Shown here: positions 25,705-34,017 of the stretch, piece by piece
Layout of the letters: every line of letters starts with the position of its first letter
Numbering within the stretch: the first letter of the stretch is position 1
Source of the DNA: Gammaproteobacteria bacterium
GTDB taxonomy: Bacteria > Pseudomonadota > Gammaproteobacteria > GCA-001735895
Direction of reading: 5' to 3'
DNA: 52,618 nucleotides
NCBI GenBank assembly: GCA_022340305.1
Contig: JAJDOF010000074.1
Location: 1 to 52,618, forward strand
Notes under the pieces: model-generated
Database searches by the model: none
What the model was told of the DNA's origin: nothing
The model's input: only the letters and a program-made list of their open reading frames with translations
Program-made: the position numbers and the translations under genes

Positions 25705-26205
25705 ATGCTTCGAATACTAACAGTGTATGCATGGGCGCTGCTGGCGTGCGGCAACTGGCCTGGCGCGAATGCAGCGACGATCCACAAATGGGTCGACGAA
25801 GGGGGCATCACCCACTATTCCGATGCGGCGCCATCATCGCCGCTAACCAGCGTCACCAGGCTTGAGATCAGCACCGGTAATGCCGCGAAGACCGCGTTAT
25901 CACCGACTTCCGATCACTATTACTCGATCGCCAATCAGTGGCAGCGCCTGCAGCAGGAACGTCTGCAGCAGCAACAGTTCGAGATACAAAAGGCCGCGAT
26001 AAACGCCAACAGGTCAGCCGTGCCGAAGCACGCAGAGAAGAGCGACGAGCCGCACGCTGATCGCTACCCCGTGGCTTACCCGATACGGTTTCATCGCCGA
26101 CACGGATACCCGAGACATCGTCCTCGACCCCGACGAGATCACGGTTATGCCCACCAGGCGCAACGCAATAGTATCCGCGCGAGTGGGTTGCCAATAATGA
26201 ACTAG
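25705..26205 (+). CDS. DUF4124-domain periplasmic protein
   Basis: A 166-aa exported protein. An N-terminal signal peptide (about 1-23, ending GANA) precedes a DUF4124 domain, seen as TIHKWVDEGGITHYSDAAP (24-42). A glutamine-rich helix (WQRLQQERLQQQQFEIQKAA) and a His/Arg-rich tail (about 125-155) follow. DUF4124 proteins are common in gammaproteobacteria and of unknown function. The start at 25705 is set by the signal peptide. The basic tail might bind metal or nucleic acid, which is speculation. It lies 70 bases after the oxygenase gene. Confidence 0.82.
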   Translation: MLRILTVYAWALLACGNWPGANAATIHKWVDEGGITHYSDAAPSSPLTSVTRLEISTGNAAKTALSPTSDHYYSIANQWQRLQQERLQQQQFEIQKAAINANRSAVPKHAEKSDEPHADRYPVAYPIRFHRRHGYPRHRPRPRRDHGYAHQAQRNSIRASGLPIMN

Positions 26206-26379
26206 TCCCCGCGGATCGCGGTGCAACCAGTGTGACCAGAACCCGCAACGCTGCCAACCGCAGCCGCTGTGCCGCGTGATCGATCGGCCACTCATTGAAA
26301 TATGTCGATGGACATTGATCTTTGGCCCCCCTATTCTTGACGGCCTTACCCGTCAAAATGCAGTCCGGATGCGGTATTC

Positions 26380-28974
26380 ATGCACGAGATAGCCCTCGAC
26401 CTACTGATTTTGCTCGCCGGTGTATGGCTGGTCGCAGTAACGCTACGGCCCCTCGGGCTGCCGACGATCATGGGCGAACTCATCGTCGGCGTGGTCCTCG
26501 GTCCGGCGGTACTCGGCTGGATTCAGCCCGGTGAACTCATCCAGCTACTGGCCGAGATCGGCATTTTCTTCCTGATGTTCCACGCGGGTGTCGAGACTCA
26601 GCCAGTGGAATTCTTCCAGGCCCTGAAACGCTCACTGGGCGTAGCAGTGGTGGGTGCTATCGTCCCGTTCAGCGTCAGTTTTGGTTTGGCTCTACTGTTT
26701 GGTATGGACATGGTGGGTGCGACCTTCGTCGGCCTCACCATGACCGCGACCGCAGTCGTGATCACCCTCAAGAGCCTCAAGGATCTCGGTCTGCAAAACA
26801 CGCGCATGGCACGCGTCATCGTCGCCAGTTGTGTCATCGATGACCTGCTGACCCTGATCTTTTTCGGCCTGGTGATCGGTGTGCTGTCAGGTGGCGAATT
26901 CGAGCCGATGATTCTGCTCACCACGCTCGCCAAACTGCTCGGGTTTATCGCCGTCGCGGTATTGATGGGCAAGTATATTTATCCGCGCCTGACACTGCCG
27001 TTCCGCTCCGAAGGTGGCAAGGGTTTTACCTTCGTGCTGGTGATGGCGCTGGCGCTGGGACTGTTCGCCGAGGCGATCGGCCTGCACATTATTCTTGGAG
27101 CCTACCTCGCCGGTCTGTTCTTCGAAGAAAAAGTCGCACACCCAAACCTGGTTCGCATCGTCAAGGATCGTGCCTACGGCATCGCCTACTCGTTCCTCGG
27201 GCCGATATTTTTCATTTCACTCGGCTTCTCGATTACTTTCGATATCAGCCCTGCAACGGTCGGCTTCATTCTGGCGTTGACCACGGTGGTGATCATCGGC
27301 CAGATATTGAGCGCCGGCGGTATGGCCCTGCGCCTGGGGATGCCGCGACTCGAGGCACTGACCGTTGGCGTCGGCATGTGCGGGCGCGCCGAGATCGCCT
27401 TCATCCTCGCCTCGCTCGCGCTGGCGCAGAACGCGATAGATAAACCCGTATTCTCCGCACTGATTTTCACCGCTTTTATACTCAATCTATTTACGCCACT
27501 GGCGCTCAAGGGCTGTGCGATTCTGCTACAGGGCAAGGCAGTACCACAGGAAGACGCACTCAGTGGGCTGGTGCAGATCGACACCTTCGGAGAGCCGCTG
27601 GTGGATGAACGCTATGATGGCAAGCTGCGCCACAAATTACCCAGTGTCGAAGATGCCGTCGTCATTTACGGATATGGACCGGAAGTGGCAAGCCTGATGG
27701 AAGAGCTTGACGGCCGCGGTATCGCAACCCTGGTAATAGAAGCCAATGAAGCGGTGGCGCGGCGCCTGCAGGCACGCGGTGTGCGCGTGATACAGGCCTC
27801 GCTCGCCGAGGACGACCTCGACTTGCGGCCGCTGCTCAAGGCACGCGCCCTGGTGGCTAACGGCGATGACGAATACAACGCCACGCTGGCACTGGGTGCG
27901 CGGGAACTCGGCTTCGAAGGTCCCATCGTCGCGCTGATCGACAACCCGAACCGGCGTGCTCCACTGCAACTGGCCGGCGCAACTGCCGCATTTACCCCGA
28001 CCCACGTGCTAGCGGCAGCCGTGGCGGTGCGCGCCAGCGCAAGGATCGGCCCACGAATTACCGGAGTGCAGCCACTCGCCAACCTGCTGGAAGTCATCGA
28101 AGTTCGAATTCATGATAAAAGTAGCCTGGCACACAAAACGCTTGCCGAATCGGCCGTCCACAGCCAGACCGGGGTACACATCGTCGGCCTGTGGAGCGAA
28201 GGCATGCTGACATCGGCGCCGGCCCCGGACGAACCGCTGCTACCCGGCATGATCCTGATCGGTGCCGGTAGTCCCGACAGCATCAAGCGCCTCAGCGCCA
28301 TCGCGCGCCCGATCAAGAAGGAAGGACGGATCATCGTCGCCGGTTGCGGCGATGTCGGCAGCAAGCTCGCTGAAATGCTGGGCGACGCAGACGAGGACGT
28401 CTGTGTCATCGATACCCGCAATTTACCCGGTGTCGACGTGATCGGCGATGTACTCGACAGCAGTGTGCTCGAACGTGCCGGGGTTGCCACGGCGCGAGTC
28501 GTCATTCTGGCCGGTGAAAATGACAGCGCGACACTGCTGGCGGCAACCGTGATTCGTGACTTCGCACCCGACGTCCCGATCATCGCCTGCGCCGAGCTGG
28601 AAGAAAATGTGCATCGCCTGCAGCAGGGTGGTGCCGATTTTGCATTGTCGGTCAGCCAGGTCGCGGGACAGTTACTGGCGCATCACATTCTCGGCAAAAT
28701 GGTATCGCAACAGGCGCACATCAAGCTGGTAAAACACCCGGCCCTGCAGCTGGCAGGACGACACCCTTTCAAGTCGCGCATCGACAAAACCCGGCAGTGC
28801 CGTATCGTCGCGGTCGAACGCGACGGCGAAGTCATTCTGGATTTTCCGGAAGACTTCGTGCTGGCCGCAACAGATGATATTTACCTCTGTGGCACGGTCG
28901 AGGCACTCAATCGTTTCTACGAGTCGTTTCAGCTGGAGCAACCCGCACCGCGGGCGACAGCTCAGCCGATCTAA
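26380..28974 (+). CDS. CPA2-type cation:proton antiporter with two RCK (TrkA) modules
   Basis: An 864-aa protein. Residues 1-390 are a KefB/KefC-type antiporter domain with about 12 helices (GELIVGVVLGPAVLGW, ASCVIDDLLTLIFFGLVIG, GVGMCGRAEIAFILASLAL). Two cytosolic TrkA-N/TrkA-C modules follow, at about 425-645 and 649-850. The second nucleotide loop is intact (VAGCGDVGSKL); the first reads YGYGPEVASL, where the last glycine of GxGxxG is lost. Most KefB-like proteins carry one TrkA-N domain and are about 550-660 aa, so this is a longer, two-RCK form. A role in K+ or Na+ efflux and pH control is expected. The regulator ligand cannot be told. Confidence 0.9.
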   Translation: MHEIALDLLILLAGVWLVAVTLRPLGLPTIMGELIVGVVLGPAVLGWIQPGELIQLLAEIGIFFLMFHAGVETQPVEFFQALKRSLGVAVVGAIVPFSVSFGLALLFGMDMVGATFVGLTMTATAVVITLKSLKDLGLQNTRMARVIVASCVIDDLLTLIFFGLVIGVLSGGEFEPMILLTTLAKLLGFIAVAVLMGKYIYPRLTLPFRSEGGKGFTFVLVMALALGLFAEAIGLHIILGAYLAGLFFEEKVAHPNLVRIVKDRAYGIAYSFLGPIFFISLGFSITFDISPATVGFILALTTVVIIGQILSAGGMALRLGMPRLEALTVGVGMCGRAEIAFILASLALAQNAIDKPVFSALIFTAFILNLFTPLALKGCAILLQGKAVPQEDALSGLVQIDTFGEPLVDERYDGKLRHKLPSVEDAVVIYGYGPEVASLMEELDGRGIATLVIEANEAVARRLQARGVRVIQASLAEDDLDLRPLLKARALVANGDDEYNATLALGARELGFEGPIVALIDNPNRRAPLQLAGATAAFTPTHVLAAAVAVRASARIGPRITGVQPLANLLEVIEVRIHDKSSLAHKTLAESAVHSQTGVHIVGLWSEGMLTSAPAPDEPLLPGMILIGAGSPDSIKRLSAIARPIKKEGRIIVAGCGDVGSKLAEMLGDADEDVCVIDTRNLPGVDVIGDVLDSSVLERAGVATARVVILAGENDSATLLAATVIRDFAPDVPIIACAELEENVHRLQQGGADFALSVSQVAGQLLAHHILGKMVSQQAHIKLVKHPALQLAGRHPFKSRIDKTRQCRIVAVERDGEVILDFPEDFVLAATDDIYLCGTVEALNRFYESFQLEQPAPRATAQPI

Positions 28975-29002
28975 ACGGGTCGACTCGATCAATCCTGCGC
29001 CG

Positions 29003-29425
29003 TTAGATTACCTGTGCCAACTGCTCGAGAATATTATTCCAGCCGCCTTCATGATTGGCGCGTGCTTCCTCGTTGATAAACCTGATATGGCTGAGATCCA
29101 CGCGCGTGGTATTGCGATCAATAGCGTCAAAAACCAGCGTCACGATACTGTCGTCGGGTGCAAATGGAGATTCCCAGGAAAATACCAGCCGGTGTGGGCG
29201 TTCCAGTACCAGGTAAGTGCCGGTATGCGCGATGGCCTCATCACCGACCTGCATGATGATGCTGAAGCGCCCTCCGTCGCGAGCATCGTTTTCGACCCGG
29301 GGTTGTGCCATACCCGGTGCCGGCAATATGAACTGGGCCAACAGTGTCGGGTCCAGCCAGGCGTCAAATACCCGTTCAATGGGTGCGTTTATGGTTTTGC
29401 TGATGTTCACGCCGAGGTCGGTCAT
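29003..29425 (-). CDS. SRPBCC (AHSA1-like) domain protein
   Basis: A 140-aa single-domain START/Bet v1-like fold of the AHSA1 type. The start NISKTINAPIERVFDAWLDPTLL and the C-terminal GWNNILEQLAQ are characteristic. The protein should form a hydrophobic cavity; ligands of these small proteins are mostly unknown. It overlaps the upstream ArsR-type repressor gene by 4 bases, an arrangement found in many bacteria where the repressor controls the SRPBCC gene. Convergent with the antiporter gene. Confidence 0.88.
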   Translation of the reverse strand: MTDLGVNISKTINAPIERVFDAWLDPTLLAQFILPAPGMAQPRVENDARDGGRFSIIMQVGDEAIAHTGTYLVLERPHRLVFSWESPFAPDDSIVTLVFDAIDRNTTRVDLSHIRFINEEARANHEGGWNNILEQLAQVI

Positions 29426-29763
29426 TTATTTTCTCCCTGATTCAATAGTTGTTCGAGTTTGTCGAGGCGCAGGGCCCAGATCGAGCGCAGCGCACCAAGC
29501 CAGTCGGACATCAATTCAGTCTGCTCCAGATCCGCTGCGATCCAGTGGGTACGGCCGCGCAGCTCACGGCTGACCAGGCCAGCCGATTCAAGCACCTTGA
29601 TGTGCTTGGAAATCGCGTTCAACGACATATCGTAATGGTTAGCGAGGTCGGTCACCCGGCTTGCACCCTGCTGACAGAGCTGGGTCAGCAACGCGCGGCG
29701 GGTGCTGTCGCTGACCGCTTTCAGCAGCAGGGAGAGGGTTTCATTGTCATTATATTCAACCAT
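29422..29763 (-). CDS. ArsR-family HTH repressor (non-metal type)
   Basis: A 113-aa winged-helix protein. SDSTRRALLTQL, VTDLANHYDMSLNAISKHIKVLESAGLV and RELRGRTHWI mark the HTH and wing; DWLGALRSIWALRLDKLEQLL is the C-terminal helix seen in the subgroup paired with SRPBCC proteins. The metal-binding cysteines of true ArsR are absent, so another signal is expected. A perfect 12-bp inverted repeat spans its own start codon, strong evidence of autoregulation. It lies divergent from the molybdopterin enzyme gene. Confidence 0.9.
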   Translation of the reverse strand: MVEYNDNETLSLLLKAVSDSTRRALLTQLCQQGASRVTDLANHYDMSLNAISKHIKVLESAGLVSRELRGRTHWIAADLEQTELMSDWLGALRSIWALRLDKLEQLLNQGENK

Positions 29764-29778
29764 AAAGTTGAATATAAT
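29749..29778. promoter_or_regulatory. Operator 1: perfect 12-bp inverted repeat over the repressor start
   Basis: ATTATATTCAAC (29749-29760) and GTTGAATATAAT (29767-29778) are perfect inverted copies with the 6-base spacer CATAAA. The start codon of the ArsR-type repressor lies in the spacer (29761-29763, complement). A bound repressor would block its own translation start and promoter region. Confidence 0.85.
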
Positions 29779-29795
29779 GGATCACAATCTTATTA

Positions 29796-29811
29796 TCAAC
29801 CGTTTGGTTGA
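29796..29811. promoter_or_regulatory. Operator 2: second TCAAC/GTTGA inverted repeat
   Basis: TCAACC (29796-29801), GTTT, GGTTGA (29806-29811). The arms contain the same TCAAC/GTTGA half-sites as operator 1. The centre lies 40 bases from that of operator 1 and 113 bases before the molybdopterin enzyme start, so the repressor could act on both divergent units. Confidence 0.7.
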
Positions 29812-29915
29812 ATTAATTACATTCGAATAACAACAGCGAATAGCTTCAATACCTGCAGCAGAATCAGGTAATATTCCGGCTCTTGTTCCCGATAGAGTCT
29901 TTAATCTCGCAAACC

Positions 29916-32171
29916 ATGGCGGCCAAAATCGAATCCCGCGTAACCACCAGCCATTGGGGCGCTTTCCGCGTCTTCACCGATGGCAATCGCATCGTCGGCA
30001 CCGAACCGTTTGCGGCGGACCCGAATCCATCCCGGATTCCCGAGGCGCTGGCCGCTGCAGTCCATCATAAAACCCGCGTGGCACGCCCCTCGTTTCGGCG
30101 CGGATGGCTCGCCGGCGCTGACCGTGCACGCGAGCGACGTGGTCGCGACGAGTTTGTCGAATTGCCCTGGGATGAAGCGCTCGATATCGTTGCCGCCGAG
30201 TTACAGCGGGTAATTGCCACGCACGGCAATGGATCGATTTTTGGCGGCTCTTACGGCTGGGCCAGCGCCGGACGGTTTCATCACGCACTCAGCCAGCTGC
30301 ATCGCTTCCTCAACGTCAGCGGTGGCTACGTTTCCTCGGTCGCCAGTTACAGTACCGCCGCAGCGCAAGCGATCATACCGCACGTATTTGGCATCCCCTT
30401 TTTAAAGATGTACCTGGATGACCAGAACGCCTGGCCAACCATTGCCCGGCATACCCAGACCCTGGTGATGTTCGGCGGTATCAACCCGAAAAACTCGCAG
30501 GTCAGCATGGGTGGTGTCACGCATCACGAGACCGACGGCTGGTTCCGTGCGTTCGACCGCGCCGGTATGCGGCGTATCAATATCAGCCCGCAGATCACCG
30601 ATTCACCAAAAGGTGCCGAGTGGTTAGCCGTCATCCCGGGCACCGATACCGCGCTCATGCTTGGCCTGGCCCACGTGCTGGAAACCGAGGGCCTGGTCGA
30701 GCGCGATTTTCTCGCACGTTGCTGCACCGGCTATGAGCGCTTTCGAGCCTACCTGCTGGGCGCGAGCGACGGCATTGCCAAGACACCCGAGTGGGCAGCC
30801 GCCATCTGCGGCATCGATGCAGAGGTACAACGCACACTGGCGCGCAGCATGGCCTCGACGCGCACGCTGATTACCGTGGCCTGGTCCCTGCAGCGTGCTC
30901 AAAATGGCGAACAGCCCTACTGGATGGCCGCCACGCTCGCGTCGATGCTCGGGCAGATCGGACTACCCGGCGGTGGTATCGGTTATGGCTACGGCGCGAT
31001 TGGCGCAATCGGGGTTTCGGTCAAACGGCTCGAAGGCCTGACTTTTCCGCAGGGCGAGAATCCGGTCAAGGATTTTATCCCGGTGGCGCGTATCGCCGAT
31101 ATGCTGTTGAACCCCGGCGCGCCCTATGATTTCAATGGCGCGCGGCGCAACTACGCCGATATTCGCCTGGTGTACTGGTGTGGGGGTAATCCGTTTCATC
31201 ATCACCAGGATCTCAACCGCCTGCAGGAAGCTTTCCGCCAACCGGAAACCGTGATCGTACACGAACCCTGGTGGACCGCGACGGCACAACGCGCCGATAT
31301 CGTGCTACCGGCCACCACCCCCTATGAACGTGAGGACATCGGTCGAGCCATGGGTGATTCTTACCTGTTTCACATGCCGCAGCTGATCGCACCGGTGGGC
31401 GAAGCGCGCAACGATTTCGATATCTTCAGCGAACTTGCACAGCGCATGGGGATTGAGCCGGCATTTACCGAAGGGCGCAGCGCCACTGAATGGTTGTCGC
31501 AGATGTACGATAAATTTCGCGATGACGCGCGCGCCCAGCAAATCGATTTGCCCGAACTGGATGAATTGCGCCGACAGAACTGGATTGACCTGCCGTTGCG
31601 GAGTGAAGAATTCGCAGCGGTGCCGTTTGCCGGGTTTCGCGAGGATCCAGAGGCGGCACCGCTGGCTACGCCGTCTGGTCGGATCGAGATATTTTCCGCC
31701 ACCGTGGCAAGCTTCGATTACGCCGAGTGTCCAGGACATGCCTGCTGGATAGCGCCCGACGAATGGCTGGGGTCACAGATGGCCTCGCGCTATCCGCTGC
31801 ACCTGGTTTCCCCGCAACCGGGCGACAAGCTGCACAGCCAGATGGAATGCGCATTGGCCGATGCCCGGGGTGCACGTCCCGGTGCTATCGAAATCAACAG
31901 CGCCGATGCCGATGCGCGCGGACTCAAGGACGGGGACCTGGCCAGGGTTTTCAATGAACGCGGCGCCTGTCGTGCGCGTATTCATGTCAGCGACGATATC
32001 CGTGTCGGCGTGGTGTCACTGCCGACCGGGGCCTGGCTCGATGCGGATTCTGCCGGCACCGATACCCAGGGCAATCCCAACATATTGACGCGTGATCTCG
32101 GTACCTCACGCATCGGTCAGGGTTGCAGTGCGCACACCACGCTGGTCGAAGTGGTTCGACTGGACCCTTGA
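29916..32171 (+). CDS. Molybdopterin-dependent oxidoreductase, DMSO reductase family (BisC-like)
   Basis: A 751-aa enzyme of the DMSO/TMAO/biotin-sulfoxide reductase group. It binds a molybdenum bis-pterin cofactor; the metal ligand is S146 in ASYSTAAAQ. GGSYGWASAGRFHHALSQLHR carries the tyrosine (Y113) found in DMSO and biotin sulfoxide reductases but absent in TorA. There is no Fe-S cysteine motif and no twin-arginine signal at the N terminus (MAAKIESRVTTSHWGAF), so it should work in the cytoplasm like BisC. The ATG at 29916 is chosen over an upstream TTG at 29883. It is first in a four-gene oxidoreductase operon. Possible substrates: S- or N-oxides such as methionine sulfoxide or biotin sulfoxide. 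Confidence 0.88.
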   Translation: MAAKIESRVTTSHWGAFRVFTDGNRIVGTEPFAADPNPSRIPEALAAAVHHKTRVARPSFRRGWLAGADRARERRGRDEFVELPWDEALDIVAAELQRVIATHGNGSIFGGSYGWASAGRFHHALSQLHRFLNVSGGYVSSVASYSTAAAQAIIPHVFGIPFLKMYLDDQNAWPTIARHTQTLVMFGGINPKNSQVSMGGVTHHETDGWFRAFDRAGMRRINISPQITDSPKGAEWLAVIPGTDTALMLGLAHVLETEGLVERDFLARCCTGYERFRAYLLGASDGIAKTPEWAAAICGIDAEVQRTLARSMASTRTLITVAWSLQRAQNGEQPYWMAATLASMLGQIGLPGGGIGYGYGAIGAIGVSVKRLEGLTFPQGENPVKDFIPVARIADMLLNPGAPYDFNGARRNYADIRLVYWCGGNPFHHHQDLNRLQEAFRQPETVIVHEPWWTATAQRADIVLPATTPYEREDIGRAMGDSYLFHMPQLIAPVGEARNDFDIFSELAQRMGIEPAFTEGRSATEWLSQMYDKFRDDARAQQIDLPELDELRRQNWIDLPLRSEEFAAVPFAGFREDPEAAPLATPSGRIEIFSATVASFDYAECPGHACWIAPDEWLGSQMASRYPLHLVSPQPGDKLHSQMECALADARGARPGAIEINSADADARGLKDGDLARVFNERGACRARIHVSDDIRVGVVSLPTGAWLDADSAGTDTQGNPNILTRDLGTSRIGQGCSAHTTLVEVVRLDP

Positions 32172-32191
32172 TTGATCCTGATACTATACGC

Positions 32192-32974
32192 ATGACGAAT
32201 CATCACCACATCTCGCAACGCTTCCGACTCGATGGCAAGGTCGCCCTGATCACCGGTGCGAGCAAAGGAATCGGCGCAGCGATGGCGCGCGGCCTCGCCG
32301 AATCCGGTGCCCGGGTAGTACTCAGTAGCCGCAGGCAGGAAGCAGTTGACGCAGTCGCAAAAACCCTGTGCGACGACGGTCTCGATGCCATCGGCATTGC
32401 CGCCAACATGGGAAACCTCGAAGATATACATGCGCTGGTCGAGCAGGCCACGAATCTGTGTGGAGGCATCGATATCATTATCAACAATGCCGCCGCCAAT
32501 CCGGTGTATGGCCCGCTGCAAGACACCGACATGGGCGCCTTCGACAAGATCGTCGACGTCAATCTGAAGGGACCATTCGAATTGTGCAAGACGGCCTATC
32601 CAGTATTAAAACAGCGCGGCGGCGGCTCGATTATTCACCTCAGCTCGATCGGTGGGCTGCGACCCGAAACCGGCATTGGCATATACAGTGTCAGCAAGGC
32701 CGCAATCATCAACCTGACTCGCGCCATGGCGCAGGACTGGGGCGCCGACAATATCCGCGTCAATGCCATTTGCCCGGGATTGATCAAGACCCGCTTCAGC
32801 GAAGCGTTGTGGAAAGATCCCGCCACGCATCAACGCTTCGTCAAGCAGATCCCCCTGGGCCGCCTCGGTGAACCCGAAGACCTGGCCGGGCTCGCGGTAT
32901 ACCTGGCGTCCGCTGCCTCGGGCTACTGCAGTGGCGGGATATACATGGTCGACGGCGGCTATAGCGCCAATTGA
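32192..32974 (+). CDS. Short-chain dehydrogenase/reductase
   Basis: A 260-aa classical SDR. TGASKGIG (21-28) binds NAD(P), NNAA is at 98-101 and the catalytic residues are S151 or S152, Y165 and K169 (YSVSK). The C-terminal GRLGEPEDLAGLAVYLASAASGYCSGGIYMVDGG is typical of FabG-like and DHRS4-like enzymes. The start at 32192 (MTNHHHISQRFRLDGKVALI) lies 20 bases after the molybdoenzyme stop. Substrate unknown; the operon suggests a role in a redox pathway with the neighbouring aldo-keto reductase and MDR enzyme. Confidence 0.92.
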   Translation: MTNHHHISQRFRLDGKVALITGASKGIGAAMARGLAESGARVVLSSRRQEAVDAVAKTLCDDGLDAIGIAANMGNLEDIHALVEQATNLCGGIDIIINNAAANPVYGPLQDTDMGAFDKIVDVNLKGPFELCKTAYPVLKQRGGGSIIHLSSIGGLRPETGIGIYSVSKAAIINLTRAMAQDWGADNIRVNAICPGLIKTRFSEALWKDPATHQRFVKQIPLGRLGEPEDLAGLAVYLASAASGYCSGGIYMVDGGYSAN

Positions 32975-33009
32975 TTCGATTGTAAGCAACGATGCAGGAG
33001 AGCATACCG

Positions 33010-33948
33010 ATGAAACTGATTCTGGGTACCATGACCTTCGGCGACCAGGTCGACCAGACCACGGCCGAGACGCTGATATCAACCTTCAGGCGCGCTGGCC
33101 ACGCTGAACTGGACACCGCGCACACCTACTGTAAAGGCCGCACTGAGCAAATGCTGGGACGAATACTGACCGCCGAAGACCGCGGCTCATTGTATATCGC
33201 CTCCAAGGTCAACCCGTGGAATGATGGCGGTTTGCAGGCGGCCGAGGTGCACCGGCAGTTCGCCGAGATTCTTGACCGGCTCGACAGCGACAGCATCGAT
33301 CTGCTCTATTTGCATTCACCCGATCTGGACACGCCGATCGAACAGACCCTGCTGGCCTGTTTCGAACTTTTCCAGCAGGGTAAATTCCGTCATTTCGGGC
33401 TGAGTAATTTTGCCGCCTGGCAGGTTGCCGAGGTGGTTGAATTGTGCCGCCGTCACGGCTGGATGGAACCCGAGGTATACCAGGGAATGTACAATGCGCT
33501 GACCCGCGACGTGGAGCGCGAACTGTTCCCCTGCCTGCGCAACTATGGCATGCGCTTCTATGCCTACAACCCGCTGGCAGGTGGCCTGTTGACCGGTAAA
33601 CATCTGTCGATGCAGCAAATTCCCGATGAGGGTCGCTTCAACCGCGAGCGTGGTTATCTCGATCGCTACTGGAAAAAGGATTACTTCGCGGTGTTGCAGG
33701 AATTGCAGGCCGCCTGTGCCGATAGCGGTATCAAACCGGTCGAAGTCGCGATGAGCTGGCTGGTCAATCACTCGTTACTGGACGCGAGTCGCGGCGACGG
33801 CATCATCCTGGGCGCCAGTTCGGTCACCCATCTCGAACAGAATATGGCTGCCTGTGCACAGCCACCGCTGGCACAGTCGCTACTCGACATACTCGATCAC
33901 GGCTGGGAAATCATCAAACCCAATTGCTTCCGCTATTTCCGCCCGTAA
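33010..33948 (+). CDS. Aldo/keto reductase (AKR7-like)
   Basis: A 312-aa TIM-barrel NADPH-dependent reductase. The catalytic tetrad is D35, Y40, K66 and H102 (ELDTAHTYCKGRTE, YIASKVNPW, LLYLHSPD). FRHFGLSNFAAWQVAEV and YNPLAGGLLTGKH resemble the aflatoxin-aldehyde reductase (AKR7) group. The start at 33010 has GGAG about 10 bases upstream; a frame extension to 32992 is not needed. It is the third gene of the operon that starts with the molybdopterin enzyme. Confidence 0.9.
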   Translation: MKLILGTMTFGDQVDQTTAETLISTFRRAGHAELDTAHTYCKGRTEQMLGRILTAEDRGSLYIASKVNPWNDGGLQAAEVHRQFAEILDRLDSDSIDLLYLHSPDLDTPIEQTLLACFELFQQGKFRHFGLSNFAAWQVAEVVELCRRHGWMEPEVYQGMYNALTRDVERELFPCLRNYGMRFYAYNPLAGGLLTGKHLSMQQIPDEGRFNRERGYLDRYWKKDYFAVLQELQAACADSGIKPVEVAMSWLVNHSLLDASRGDGIILGASSVTHLEQNMAACAQPPLAQSLLDILDHGWEIIKPNCFRYFRP

Positions 33949-34017
33949 ATCCGGACAATACCCGTAGCCTGTGCCCTGCCGCCGCAATTTCAGGCTGAAC
34001 CCTACCCAGGAGATGAG

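Noticed and set aside
29883..29915. TTG start extending the molybdoenzyme by 11 residues (MFPIESLISQT)
   Set aside because: The ATG at 29916 fits the family N terminus, and the extension contains no twin-arginine signal.
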